Shown: positions 45,310 through 57,200 of the stretch, one piece after another
How the letters are laid out: the number at the start of each line of letters is the position of its first letter
Numbering within the stretch: position 1 is the stretch's first letter
From: Ornithodoros turicata
Taxonomy: Eukaryota; Arthropoda; Arachnida; Ixodida; Argasidae
NCBI RefSeq assembly: GCF_037126465.1
Contig: NC_088208.1
Coordinates: 40,400,685-40,464,684, forward strand
Reading direction: 5' to 3'
DNA length: 64,000 nucleotides
Program-made: the position numbers and the translations under genes
The notes under the pieces: model-generated
The model's database searches: none
What the model saw: only the letters and a program-made list of their open reading frames with translations
What the model was told of the DNA's origin: nothing

Positions 45310-46100
45310 TCTCGTCCTTGTGCTTGCTGTCTCGGGTTTTTCTTCTCTGGTATAATATATACCAGCTCGGCCTCCACCCTATATATAGCACATTTGTCGT
45401 ATAAAGTTATATATAGTATCAATGTATTACAACATCATGCGTGTACAAATGCGAGGTGTGCATAGGTTGCACTCTCTCCATATTGGAAACAACGATGTCA
45501 AAAGAGGGCTTCACAATGGAATATAGCTGCCAAAAACGAGATCGCTCTTAGCACAATACTCACTCTGTTACATATGACACTCGCATGTGGAGACGACTTC
45601 TGGCCCCCCCATCGAGAGCAGTAGTGATGCACATGTTCTCAGTTGCTTCCGACCTTTGGCTTCATTGTTCCATCATCACGACGAAGGCTTTTTCAGGAGG
45701 AGCCGTGTGATCACCGAGAGTCGATGAGATCTAATCAATCAATGGGCCAGCTTGCTCGCTGTATTCTTTCTGTTTTATGTGTCCTCGTCCGCGAGTGTTA
45801 ATGTCGCGGGGTTTACCTCTGGGACACGGAGGAGATCACCGCAAAAAAGCCGAAGTATAGTCGACATGACGTCGTATCCGCAGCATCACTTGCTACTGCT
45901 ATCTTGCTCTTATATTCTCAGTCTGGAATCACCAAATCTGGATGCCCGAAAAATGACCCTGAAGGTGACAAGGAGCGTGCGCACCGACAATCATTAGGAC
46001 TGACTTGATTCTTCTTGCAAAATGTCCCTACTTGTTATGTAAGGAGCAATCTTGTGATGAGGTCTTGGTCACGGAAGTTTGTCCAGTTCGTATTGACGCC
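45310..46100. other. intergenic, nothing recognised
   Basis: A possible hAT remnant (AGTACTTTTTGGGAGTAACT) lies just left, at about 45222-45300. The rest shows no domain or repeat. Confidence 0.4.
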
Positions 46101-46129
46101 CACCTTTCAGAAAGCAAAAAGGTTACGCT

Positions 46130-46366
46130 GCAACCGATATCCATTGTCTCATTGGCCCCTATATGAAGATCCTGTGCTCCATCGTCGGGATCTTCACCTG
46201 TTCATGGACTTCCTGTCGTCCACTGGATTGCTCCAGACGCTTGAATTCTTTCTCGTATTTACATCCTTCCTTCACCACCTTCATAATGTTCCACCTGCAG
46301 TGGGGTATGGTACCGTACCCCATCTCATCATCATCACCTATTGTTGTTGTTGTTGCCATTGTCTCA
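46130..46366 (+). mobile_element. LINE 3' end with (TTG)n tail
   Basis: The plus frame ends WPLYEDPVLHRRDLHLFMD, weakly like the C-terminus after the LINE Cys/His motif, then ACCCCATCTCATCATCATCA and ATTGTTGTTGTTGTTGCC. It shares its order with 33870-34215 (inverse). Confidence 0.6.
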
Positions 46367-46399
46367 TTTACATTCATTAGTTAATGGACTCTGCTTGTT

Positions 46400-47285
46400 C
46401 TTTGTTATGCCACATTGAAGTTTCGTTTGTTGCTTTCTTTTCTATATATATTCACGTGGTCTGCAATATAGCCTGACTTTGTCGGGTCGCGCATCTCCAT
46501 ATCTTTTATTTTTCGATCAATCAATCGATCGAAACTTCGAGTAATATTCTCGGTATAATTGCAATTCGGAGAAGCAATTTACGTAACGGGATGCATCGCC
46601 GCGCACTTTTCATCTTCGGAGAGACAGGACTGACATCTTCCTGAAACACGAAATACGAGTGGGCCAACAATAACGATTATGATTAGATAAGATGACGTAA
46701 AAAAATCGAGGAGATGATAACGATTCGTCACGTATACATATTATGTATCTTCAGTATATACATATAAGACGAGATGCGGAGTTGTGATAGCCTATAAGCT
46801 AAGCACACACACACACACAAAATAATAATAATTAAAACGAAAGCGTCGATGCAGAATAACGAGTGAAACAGACGTCGTAACATAATAATGACAGATGCTG
46901 CAAACGGATTCCAGGAATGAGACAAACGGTGCTCTCCGTATAGCCTTTCCACATATCATTTCCTGGCCTCGCAATTGGCTCAAAGATTTGTCTTATCATC
47001 AGCCTCGAGACGCACCTGTGCAAAGAAATAACCCCGATTATCCCCACCCAGGCGAGACTCATTTCAACCAGAATATAGAAAAACACATATATATATATTA
47101 TATATAGCTTGACAGGCGAAGCTATATTGTCGTCCGTGATATAGTGATGAAATGATCAGACGAATGTTCTTGGAAAAGGTGCAATTGCCATGTGTGGACC
47201 AACTAAAGTAGATAGATTGAGGAGTTGCATAAATATGTGTTCGTAAGACGTGTGTAACTATATAGAGGAAAACAGTGAGAGAGAG
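46400..47285. other. intergenic with short CA and TA runs
   Basis: (CA)n at 46804-46818 and TA-rich at 47086-47106. No gene was recognised. Confidence 0.45.
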
Positions 47286-47289
47286 AGTA

Positions 47290-47892
47290 CAGGGTGTGTG
47301 CAGAAAAAGGTGACCCGCATTTAGGCACATAGCTTGTTGCCTACCTAACTAACGAACTTCCAGTGGCGCACGATGGCGCATTTATGCGTGCGAAATCTGT
47401 AGAAAAATTGTGGAAGCCATACCCAGCTTAAAAAATAAACGGAACAACGAAAACGTCGGCTTCCGTGCATCAGAATAGGGCAACATGGTGGACAACAGGG
47501 TGTATGTGAAAGGGCAACATGGTGCATGTGAAAGGGCAACATGGTGCACGTAGGAGAGTTGTGTTCAAGTACCGCTAGGGGAGCTATCAGTGCATAAATC
47601 GAAACGATGTCCCACATGGATGCTCATCGGCAGTACCCCTAGCGGTGCCTGCACATAACTCTCATGAGGCCGAAATACACTACCATGCACTGTCACGACC
47701 GCCCTATTCTAATGTATGGAAGCCCATGTTTTCGCGCTCTGTTTATTTTTTTACACTGAGTATGGCTTCCTGGATTTTTTTGTAGCTTTCGCACGCATAA
47801 ATACGCCGTCGTGCGCCACCGGAAGTTCCTCGGCTAAGTAGACAACGAGTTACATGTAAAAATGCTGGTCATGTTTTTCTGCACACACCCTG
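47290..47892. mobile_element. 603-bp mariner-type foldback element
   Basis: CAGGGTGTGTGCAGAAAAA at the left and its inverse TTTTTCTGCACACACCCTG at the right, with TA duplicated at 47288-47289 and 47893-47894. Long imperfect arms (GGCGCATTTATGCGTGCGAA against its inverse) extend over 150 bp. Internally, GGGCAACATGGTG repeats three times (47478, 47512, 47536). No transposase. Confidence 0.85.
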
Positions 47893-48439
47893 TACTTTTT
47901 ATTTCCATAACAACTGACTGGTAGACTCTGGCTTCTCAGCGCTGTTTAGGAACAATATGACGTCCACCCGCAGTTGTCCAACAATATGAGAACAGAAGTG
48001 AACATTTGGAGTTGATGCAGGAGCTGAAGAACGCGAAAGGCCCGTCGACACACTATTTTAGATTCCGCTTCTTCTGTAGGGAACGTCGGCAAAAACACCA
48101 ATTCTTGATTGAAGCTGTTGACACGGATATCCGCGCGTGTAGGCAGCGCCGGTTGTACTTATCCGCATTTTACCGCGCGGGTTTGAAAACCTTCCATTTC
48201 AAGACGCAAATCACGATGTCGCGCGGATCCATGATCCGGATGTCTACATCCGCACACGCCTTCATATCTAATCTAATCTATGGACATGTCAGTTTCCGAA
48301 AACGAACTGACGTGATATTTTCCGACCGAGGACGCCACGAATTTGATGGATGGTTATAGAATATGTGCAGAAATGCCGACGTCAGATGAGATGTGTTGAA
48401 GCTCTAGTTGAGGAAGAATTAGTCCCCAGACCGACCATC

Positions 48440-48971
48440 GATGTATGGCGTCGCTCGTACAGCTCCAGTCAACCTTAATAATAACACCGGAAAAAATATG
48501 GTGTCCTACCAAGCGCGATTACAGTAACCCTTGAGGCCATTAGGAAATCTTACCGAAGGAACCATACGTGCCAGTTATGCGGAAAAGTGGCGGAAACCAT
48601 ACGCCACATTTTAACAGAGTGCGAGAAAATCCAAGAGTATGCTCCTAAGATCGAAAAAATGGATGAGTGCATGCAGTGATTGTTCAAACAAACTGAAACG
48701 GAAACTGAAAGCGAAGCGGAAGACCCACCATCAAAGGAGCCTTTCAAGCAGATACAGAGCCGCCTGGTGCACTGGGAGAAAATCAAGCACAGACTCACGA
48801 GACAACCACAGAAGTGACCTATAAGTGACAAACGGAAACGAATTGAACTCACCGAGAACTATTTTATTTTATTTTTTTACACCTGTGACTCCATCCTGGA
48901 AGTCTGCCCTGCATCAAAAGGGATTAGGTGCCACTATCACTATCTTATAGTTCTTGGGCACATTAATAAAG

Positions 48972-49008
<37 letters not shown>
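48440..49008 (+). pseudogene. non-LTR retrotransposon 3' remnant with (ATT)n tail
   Basis: The plus frame reads TCQLCGKVAETIRHILTECE at about 48568-48627, the C-x-x-C...H...C knuckle at the C-terminus of R1/Jockey/I-type ORF2. Downstream is a probable 3' untranslated region ending in ATTATTATT (48974-49008). The catalytic domains are missing. Confidence 0.7.
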
Positions 49009-49194
49009 GTTAGCAAAATTATCCCGTTAGTTTAACGGAAGGATTTTGTTCACTTAATATTCCCTGCAGTGCCCCCAGGGTGGCGCGGTTATCGCGCTCG
49101 GAAACGAGACCGAATTTCCTCTAGTGTTCTTATTAAGGTTGGCGGGAGCTGTACGTGCTCACTAACGTAAAGACACCAGTTATTATTTTTGCTT

Positions 49195-49290
49195 TTTTCG
49201 ATATTCAATTCAATCTTTATTTCTCGCTCGAGTGGGGTGTAGCTAAAAGCCCGAATGGGCTTGAGTAGGCCAATCTCCCAATTCACTCAG
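49195..49290 (-). mobile_element. possible retroelement 3' end
   Basis: CAATTCAATCTTTATTTCTC followed by AAAGCCCGAATGGGCTTGAG reads on the minus strand as a 3' untranslated region with AATAAAGATTGAATTG. No other copy was seen in the window. Confidence 0.3.
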
Positions 49291-49439
49291 TATACAGCAG
49301 CAACGAAAAGAGAGAGAGAGAAAAAACAAACAAATCAACAACAGAGTCGAAAGCACTGCAAGTAATAATACATTCGAACTACACTCAAAACCAACATAGT
49401 AACATTGTAACTCACTCGTGTTTACGAGGAAACTTTCTG

Positions 49440-49640
49440 GTCGGTAATGTATGACTCCATCTCATCGTCACCATCTATTGTTGTTGTTGTTGTCAGTAAT
49501 GCAGGGTCTACCCTGTGTCGAATATATTGGTTGAAAAGTGAAGCAGCCATATATCGTAACATTTGTCTACCATAGTTTGTTTGTTTTGCACCGAGGAGTG
49601 ATCCAGTGATCCAGTAGGGCAGTGTACCGCCTCATCATCA
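49440..49640 (+). mobile_element. two short LINE 3' tails
   Basis: CTCCATCTCATCGTCACCAT plus a TTG run (49450-49493) and GGGCAGTGTACCGCCTCATC plus ATCATCC (49612-49637) both match the tail of the 46.3-kb LINE. Confidence 0.5.
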
Positions 49641-49647
49641 TCCAGTT

Positions 49648-49715
49648 TGTGTGTGTGTGTGTGTGTGTGTGCGCGTGTGTGCTTGCGTGCGTGCGTGCGT
49701 GCGTGTATGTGTTGT
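49648..49715. repeat. (TG)n and (GCGT)n microsatellite
   Basis: About 12 TG units, then GCGTGCGTGCGTGCGTGCGT, then TG again. Confidence 0.95.
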
Positions 49716-49723
49716 GTGTGAGG

Positions 49724-50272
49724 CAGACTTGTACAAAATACTGCGCAAAAGTATTTAAAATAAGATACTAAATACTCAAAACTGAAAGTAATTTGAGTAG
49801 AGTACTAAATACTCTAAGAAGTATTTAAGATACTCTTTAAAGTACTTCAGTATTAGCAGTAAGTGAAACGCGTATTCTGAACGTGGCCTTACAAATGAAA
49901 GGAACAAACTTCATCATCCATGCATATCTTTCATTTGCAACGTCTTGGTGTCAAGTAATGTTTGGTGAACTTTGGTGAACCCAAGTAAAGTTGATATGTT
50001 CTGACCCAAAACTTCGTAATCCCTCCTGTATGTCGGTTCGGGTCTTTCAACCTCTGCCACGGCGGGAAGCGTGCTGGATATGGCTTGACGAGGAAGGAAA
50101 GTATTTTGAGTACTGAGTAGCAAATACTGAAAAATAAATAATTTGAAAAAAATATTTTAAATACATTAAAAATACTTGTCGCAAAAAAGTATTGAGTAGA
50201 GTACCAAAATACCGGAAAAAAGTATTTAAAATACTGTATTTTGAGTACGTACTCAAGATACGTACAAGTCTG
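49724..50272. mobile_element. hAT-type foldback with 8-bp target duplication
   Basis: Inverted ends CAGACTTGTAC...GTACAAGTCTG, flanked by GTGTGAGG at 49716-49723 and 50273-50280, exactly as hAT elements leave. The arms are rich in GTATTTAAAATACT-like words. The centre (about 49860-50100) is unrelated, with no transposase. Confidence 0.9.
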
Positions 50273-50601
50273 GTGTGAGGAGTGATTCATAACTCGTTTC
50301 GAAATGGGTATGCACATGCCTGTTTTTTTTTTTCTTCAGTTTTTTTTTTACGTTACATAATTCTATAATATAATATAATACATGTTGGGGATCTGAACCT
50401 GCACACTCAAACACACGCGCATTTCGCATGTACGTCTTGTATGTGTGACTTTGTCCGATGTTTTCCAAGACCTTCTTTGCTTTTCGCACGATAAAACCCT
50501 ATTGTGCAAGTATAGCACCAGATTTTACGCGGAACCATAGATTAAAAAAAAGAATCACTCGATTTTTCCCATCGAATTTGTGAAAGGCATTTAGCGTCGA
50601 C

Positions 50602-50755
50602 ACACTGAAAACAGAATTTCACCGTTAACCAACCAATGCGCAGAATGATAGCGTTACCACTCGGCCTTTTGTGACCAGTAACGTCACTACAAACTGTCAC
50701 CAAAAGGCGTAGGCCTTTTATTTTAAGCCAGTCATGGAATGTAAAGGTGTTGGAC
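50602..50755. mobile_element. divergent palindromic MITE
   Basis: CACTGAAAACAGAATTTCAC, CCAACCAATGCGCAGAATG, CCTTTTGTGACCAGTAACG and its inverse, CAAAAGGCGTAGGCC. Confidence 0.6.
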
Positions 50756-51416
50756 GGACAACATCTCTCCATGCAATTGGCCACTGATCAGTGGAAATGG
50801 GCGCAGCGACTGGAACGACCCCTCGCGGAGTTTTTGTGAAACGCCAATCTCCACATTTTCCCGTCGAGTCTATGGACACGAAATGCGTATTTTCACACCA
50901 CTTAAAATACCCCGTTCACGCCTCACCGTAATGACTACGATAATTACCGTAATGAAAAAAAGATGGGGTGCGACATCTGGTGAGGAGTCTATTATTGAAG
51001 GTCATTGGCTCGGCTTGGGTGTTCCAAATGGACTGGAACATTATTTGTGGCTCATGATCGGTCCATTAGTACCAATGGGGAAAAGCATCATCCTGGACGG
51101 AGATTTTTCAACATCTTCTTGGGTAGAAACTCGGAAGCTTTCAGGAAAACGAGTCGGAAACATGTTCCAACGAATGATTGATATGCTTTCACGCATAAAA
51201 CAATGTACGAGTGTAATAATATGACACGATGGATACGTAAAAAACGTTTCATATCTACATTGTAATTCGTTTAGGTTTTCAGACAGACGTCGAGCGTCAA
51301 GAAAAACAATGTACAAGTTTCCGGCGATGCAGAATCAAAAATAACAAAGACGGTTCAGGGCATCAACTATTTACTATATACATTAAAAACAAGACTTTTG
51401 TGCAGTTTCAGACACG

Positions 51417-52814
51417 CTTAGGGTTCTTTGTTTTCGGGTTTTAAGATTTTTCACATTCGGGAGGGAAAAATCGGGTGCTATTTACACACGAGAACTCGGG
51501 AAGAAATCGGGCGCTATGACCTCTGCTCAGAGTTGTGCCTAACTCGTTACAAGTAACTCGTTACTTGGTAACGGTTACTTTTTTTGGTAACGAAGTAACG
51601 ATTCAGTTACTTTTTAAAGTATGGTAATAGTAACGGAATCAGTTACAAAAATTGGTAACTTGTTACTGACGTTACTCGTTCCTTTTCTTCAGCGCGGGGC
51701 AGCACATTTCGGCACTCCGTGTGGCGCAATGCGTGCGGATCTGACCTGCGTGACCCACGACCACGTGTGACTCAAAGTATTATTGCAATCCCTGGCTGGA
51801 TGTGTTGTCTTTTCTCTTGTTTCCGTAATCTCCGACCATCACTCCTTCCCAAGAATGGGCACCAATTGTGTTATGGCTACAAAAAACGCGTTTCGACTTC
51901 TAGCCTTTTCTTGTGTTTGCTAAGCTTCTGAGCGCCCTAAATTATGACGCAGCCCCTCGTCTGTTTTCGGGAGCCGTTGGTGATCGGTGGCACGAAAACC
52001 GTTGTCTCTTCTTGTGTTTTCATAGTCTCCGATCACCCCCACTTCGGAAAGAAGGAAGGGTCCAGGCAAGCTGATATAGACTCACGGTAAGGGGCCGAGA
52101 GATACGGACCACGAAGGACGGACGACACATTATCAGACTCAGCAAAAGGTTTATTACAATGACCCATACCCAAGACGCGACGTAGAGGAGCAACAAGACA
52201 AAACGAAGGGTCACTAACCACGTTGACACGTGTGGCGGCTTGTCTGTTGGATCCTTTAACTATGCGCGGTAACGTAAAAGTAACTCGTTACCTGTGAGTA
52301 ACGAGAACTCGTTACTTTTGTATGTCGGTAACGAGTAACGTATTTAGTTACTTTTTTCTGAAGTAACGGGTAACGGTATTTAGTTCCTTTTTTTGGGTAA
52401 CGGGCACAAGTCTGCCTCTGCTTGATATGTCTTCGGGGAATTTTCGGGTGAAACGAAAGGCATATGAAGCAAGCCAAGGCTGTGACACTGGGACGAGAAA
52501 CAATAATCTTTATATTTCCGCTCGGAGCTGGGGCAGTGAATGACCGTAGTATTCAAACGCTTGCCCGAGCTTCACAAAAGCCTGTCTTTGACTCCTGCAG
52601 GAGGGGATCATAAACGGAAGACAAATAGGTTGTCACAAATAGCTCTCTTTGCTGATATTATGATTCTACTTTTCCGACGGTTTGCCGAGAACGACAAGTT
52701 GACGGATCGCAAGGATTTCGGGTAGATATCGGGTATTACCCGAATTCTCGAAAATTTGTTCGGGGGGGAACTATCGCGAAAAATCGGGTTTAACCCGAAA
52801 ACGATGAACCTCTG
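51417..52814. mobile_element. outer foldback with TTTTCGGGTT arms, host of a nested hAT
   Basis: The left arm AGGGTTCTTTGTTTTCGGGT and right end ACCCGAAAACGATGAACCTC are imperfect inverses, with several AAATCGGG/CCCGAATT words in both arms. Its middle is interrupted by the younger element at 51528-52414. No clear target duplication remains. Confidence 0.6.
51528..52414. mobile_element. nested hAT-type element with 8-bp target duplication
   Basis: CAGAGTTGTGCC at the left and GGGCACAAGTCTG at the right, with CCTCTGCT duplicated at 51520-51527 and 52415-52422. The arms are built of GTAACGAGTAACG-like words. The interior (51690-52250) contains two related copies of CTTGTTTCCGTAATCTCCGA (about 51819) and a variant (about 52013). 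No transposase frame. Confidence 0.92.
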
Positions 52815-52819
52815 GATAT

Positions 52820-53735
52820 TATAATTACACTTGGAAAGAACGAAAGCGCAAAATGCCCGCAAGTTTTCCAAGCGCCCAGGACGTATACATACCCTCTCCT
52901 CTCTACTGCCCTCTCTCAATCTATCCTCCGGAATGTGGATGTTTAGAAAATGTGATACAGGACGTAAACGGTAGCCGAGATCCAATCTACCAGAACTAAG
53001 CGGACGCTTATTTTAACCCTTTAACTTTTAATAATAAGTAATGGGTTGTACTCGTTATTAAGCGAGCCTTTCTTCGGATATTGTTACTCATCGCGTATTT
53101 ACCCGGAGGTGAGCGGCACAAAATCACCCGGCACTGCTCCAGAGAAACCCGATCCATCAACGTTTAACAATGGTGGCAGAAGAAAAGGACACGTTTGCAT
53201 GGAACGCGCGTGCATGTAAACATGCATGTACTTAAAATCTGCCACCTGCTCTGTTGACATTCTCCCCCAGTATCTATTGTTACGCCGACAATGGGTTCTT
53301 CTTGAGAATCTTCAAAGGTAATCATAATGGACCACAGACTAAAGTTTAGTTTGCGCTGAAGAGGTCTCGGTGAAATCGATCCCCGGGAAACGCTGCTTGA
53401 AAAAGCAGATATATTCCATGAAGTGCCGCGTCAGGAAATTATGAAATGTTGCAAGATTCAGATTATGCGCGGAAAGGTTGTTCGTTTCATCTCCTCGGTG
53501 GTCATTTGAATACATGTCCAACCTCCTTGACAACAATAGGTGACCGTTATACGTACAAGAAGCCCATTGTTGGCCTCGGTATCCACAGCCCGCAAAGTTT
53601 CAACGCTCTCAAGAACAGCTGTATACAGGGTGGCCTGCTTTCGATCTGCATGCAGCTCATGTGGCAAGGAAGATGTTTTGCACAAAGACCACGCTGGATG
53701 GTCTCCTTTTAGTATTTATGGGAGGCATAAGGCAA
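52820..53735. other. intergenic, nothing recognised
   Basis: No gene or repeat family was recognised. Confidence 0.4.
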
Positions 53736-54060
53736 AAAGCGGGCTTGACTATTATTATTATTATTATTAACACACAGCTATTATTAAATCATAGATATTA
53801 TTAAATCACAGCTAAAGCGTTTGTTAAAAATACTATTACTGTTAAAGTTGTAATTTACTGTGCCTTTTCCCTCTATATTTTCCTTCTCCATGACTTCCGT
53901 TTAGAACCTTTCCCGTTATCTTGTGGGTATTGACGCGTACTGCTGTTGACTACAGTCCCTGCTCACAAGCTCCCTCGGGCTTAGGCAGGACTGTTATTAT
54001 TCCCTGTAACTTGCCACAAGTATAAATAAACATTGAATTGAATTGAATTATTATTATTAT
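53736..54060 (+). mobile_element. retroelement 3' UTR with (TTGAA)n(ATT)n tail
   Basis: An ATT run at about 53749-53769 is followed by sequence ending AATAAACATTGAATTGAATT and a second ATT/AGT run (54047-54074). This is a typical LINE 3' end. Its coding part is not recognised. Confidence 0.5.
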
Positions 54061-54074
54061 TAGTAGTAGTATTA

Positions 54075-54222
54075 TCACGAAGCAGGCGTGGACAGATGGA
54101 GGGAGGACACCTCCAAGGAGAGAAGGGTTAGTGTGCCTCTTGGGCCGACTTCATCGGGAATTGTGTCGCCGTCCATCTGAGCCCAGGGAAACAGTACAGC
54201 CGGTGATAGGATTCGAACGTTT
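54075..54222 (-). mobile_element. SINE copy
   Basis: ACGAAGCAGGCGTGGACAGA, GGGCCGACTTCATCGGG, TACAGCCGGTGATAGG and GGATTCGAACG (inverse B box). The A-box half is missing. Confidence 0.7.
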
Positions 54223-54229
54223 GGCTTCT

Positions 54230-57200
54230 TAATATGCGTATCAAATAAAAGCGCAAGAATAGGAGGAAAACAGACCCACCATCATCGTACAATAAGGCCT
54301 GCACTTTATACCGGTGTTTACAAAGCGACCACTGTGTCATCACAACGGAGAGAAGCAACGAAGGATATGCCATAGCCAGATGACGGAAGTCCATTGGGCC
54401 GCAGGAAGTATCCATCCACGCACACCAGCCGAGTTTTGATCGCAGCCAACAAGGATTTCTAGCTCCCTCGAGTATCTGTCACGTATTGACACTTGTATTG
54501 AACGGAGGATAATCGGACTTTGTTTTTCTCTATGGGCTCATCTCGTAGTTTGTCAAAGCTGAGGGTGCTGTTACCTGCTGTGTTTGTTTTGTGCGTTTAA
54601 TATGTGCTCAGAGTATGTTCAGAGCAGAAAATCCGCTCTATATACCAGTCTTTAACACTTGGACTCCCGACCTCTGAGTTGTGACAAGACTGCTTGGCAA
54701 GGTTCAGCTCTGTCCAGAAGCACTGCTCACCTTACTGGACAATATCAGACTATAGTACATCAATATATTGCCTCCAAATTACGGAATAAGGTTAACAGCT
54801 AAATGGTAATCGCCAAAATAATGTGCCGTTGTTGATCGGCCTGGCTTGCTGCTCTTTAAAAATAACAGGAAAGACTACCACAACGTTGGTGGTCAGGGCT
54901 TATCAAAGGGCTTCAAAGCAGATGAAAAACAAACGTTTATCTTATCTTGGGGCGACGTATTTTGACTTCGGGAACTTGGTTTGGTTTGGTTTGGTTATTA
55001 AGAAAAAATCAAATGGAACTTGATTTGCCTTAACCCCTATGTCGTGCCTCATTCATGACCTATGTTCCAAAGTAAAGCACATATATAGCTTACTCGGCTT
55101 TACAACTTTCTGTTCCTTCTAAAAGCACGATGTGCTTTCGAAACCGAGGGGTGGAAAAATTCCTCCTTAGGTGCTCTTATTGCCTAACGGGTTGCTAAGA
55201 AAAACAAGGTCCGTTGTGCATATACACCTTGCAAAGGATATTGGCATCCTCCTATCGGCGGGACGAATACTTATCCACTTTTTCATTCCTTTTATGTATA
55301 AGGAAGAAAAGAACACAACGCGTCTCATAAGCTCAAGGTGGCGCGCTTTCGTTGTCGCGTGTGTATTGACTGCTTTACGTGTACATATAGTATGTCGTGG
55401 GCGATTTATGTAAACTTTCCCTATACTTGGAACAGGAATTCCTAGAATCCCTTTCAACTGACGCGGAAGGGGTTTCATTCATGAACCCGCATGGTTTACA
55501 ATGTTGCACGTGCGAACTGATGAATACAGCCTTTTCAAGGCCTTGTCGCGTTACTCTCAAACCACCAGTCTCCATGCGCTCCATAGCCTCGTTCCCAGCA
55601 AAGACACAGCAGGGGTGGACTGCCAAAATCGTTCTTCCCATTGGGATGCATACTGGTGGCCGCCGTCTTTAATGAGTGCGACTGGCGATAACGTAACATT
55701 CCATATAACTAGACATCCGGTAATCATCCGACTAGAGTATCAACGTTCGAAAGATGAAGGAAAAAGAAGATGGCATATGCTACCGCGTGGGGGCGATATG
55801 CACAGTTGTTTACGTGACGAGCGCTGGCCGATGCGATATCTTTTCTACACCGGTTCCCGAGCGGGAGAAAATGAATGGGCGCGATATTAACACGAGCGAA
55901 CACGAAAATAAACGAAAACACAGACGGGATAAATGAAGTAAGTTGGCAAACGGCAGTCCACCCGTGCACAGTTCCTGTGACTACCACGGGATGGCAGCAC
56001 TAACGGCGGTGCCCATTCGCTTGCCTGCACGCGATATGGTAAGGGTTTATCAGGTGCATTACGTTACGTCGTCTACGTTAGATTACGCTAGACAAATAAC
56101 GTAGAGACGTGTTGCGAGAACGCGATGCAGAATGTTCGTCCCGCTTTTGATGCGCCACAGTTGCAAAGACCGAAAAAGTAGGGCTTTAAGTTTAAATAAA
56201 CGCCCGAAATACATGGCTGCACGAGATGGTAGCAATTATACGCGGAGACAAAGCAAATTATGCGTAACATTGTACTTTGGGGGGAGTGTCGGTGACAACT
56301 CGGGTGACACTGCCACCAACATCCGTCTCCTCTCCCGATAAACAGACCGGATCCGGAAATAGGGAGCCTGGTCGCTTTGTGACACGTTTCACCCCTTTTT
56401 GGTTCCCACCACGGTGACCTAACAAATGACAAGCCACATCGGAAGTGATAGCTCCAATGAAATATAGTAAGGCCGAACGGAAACTGCAGACGCCAAACGA
56501 TAACGAAGACTCTCTCTTTCATCGGCGGACTCGTTGCCAGGCACCTCCTTTTGTGCAGCCACCGAAGGACGGAAATTTTGTACCATACTATAGCTGGAGT
56601 TGGACGAGTACACGGTGAGTTACGCCTAAGTGCGCAGACATGGGTGATCGATAGAAAGGCCGCGATGGCTTCGTCTCATTCACTGGCATTGACTTAAAGG
56701 TATGCTGTAAAGCAGTATAGAGCTGCAATATCAGAAAATTGATCTATTCGATAGCCTGATACTCTTGCGTCACAATTGCGCTCATAGTTTTTTTTTTTTA
56801 GAAACTTAAAATTGAAATTTACGGGCAACACTGTGTCGAAGTCGCCGCCTGCCAACTGAGCATTGCTCGTCAAGTACGGCGGTAAAACTACATTGCATGC
56901 GCATAACACTGTGCCTGCTGTGTCAAGACCAAAAGAAGTCGGCTTCGTGTCGGCTTCGCAGCCGTCATGAGCAGCAAGCCATACCCCCCCCCCCCCCAAA
57001 GTTGGGAACATAGATCACTGTTGCTTGACAAATTGGTGATTATATTTCCCACCAGACGTCGCCCGGAGCCGTTTTACTAGCAAATAAAAAAAATAGCGTT
57101 CCCTGTGACATGTACAAGTTGTGCTGTGGGTTTACAAGCAAGAAGCTGCTGAACTACGTCGGCAACATAACCTGCTGCTTTACGGTGTACCTTTAAAGTT

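Noticed and set aside
52540..52725. LFADIMILLF resembling a reverse-transcriptase YADD box
   Set aside because: The second Asp is missing, no other RT motif surrounds it, and it lies inside the arm region of a foldback DNA element.
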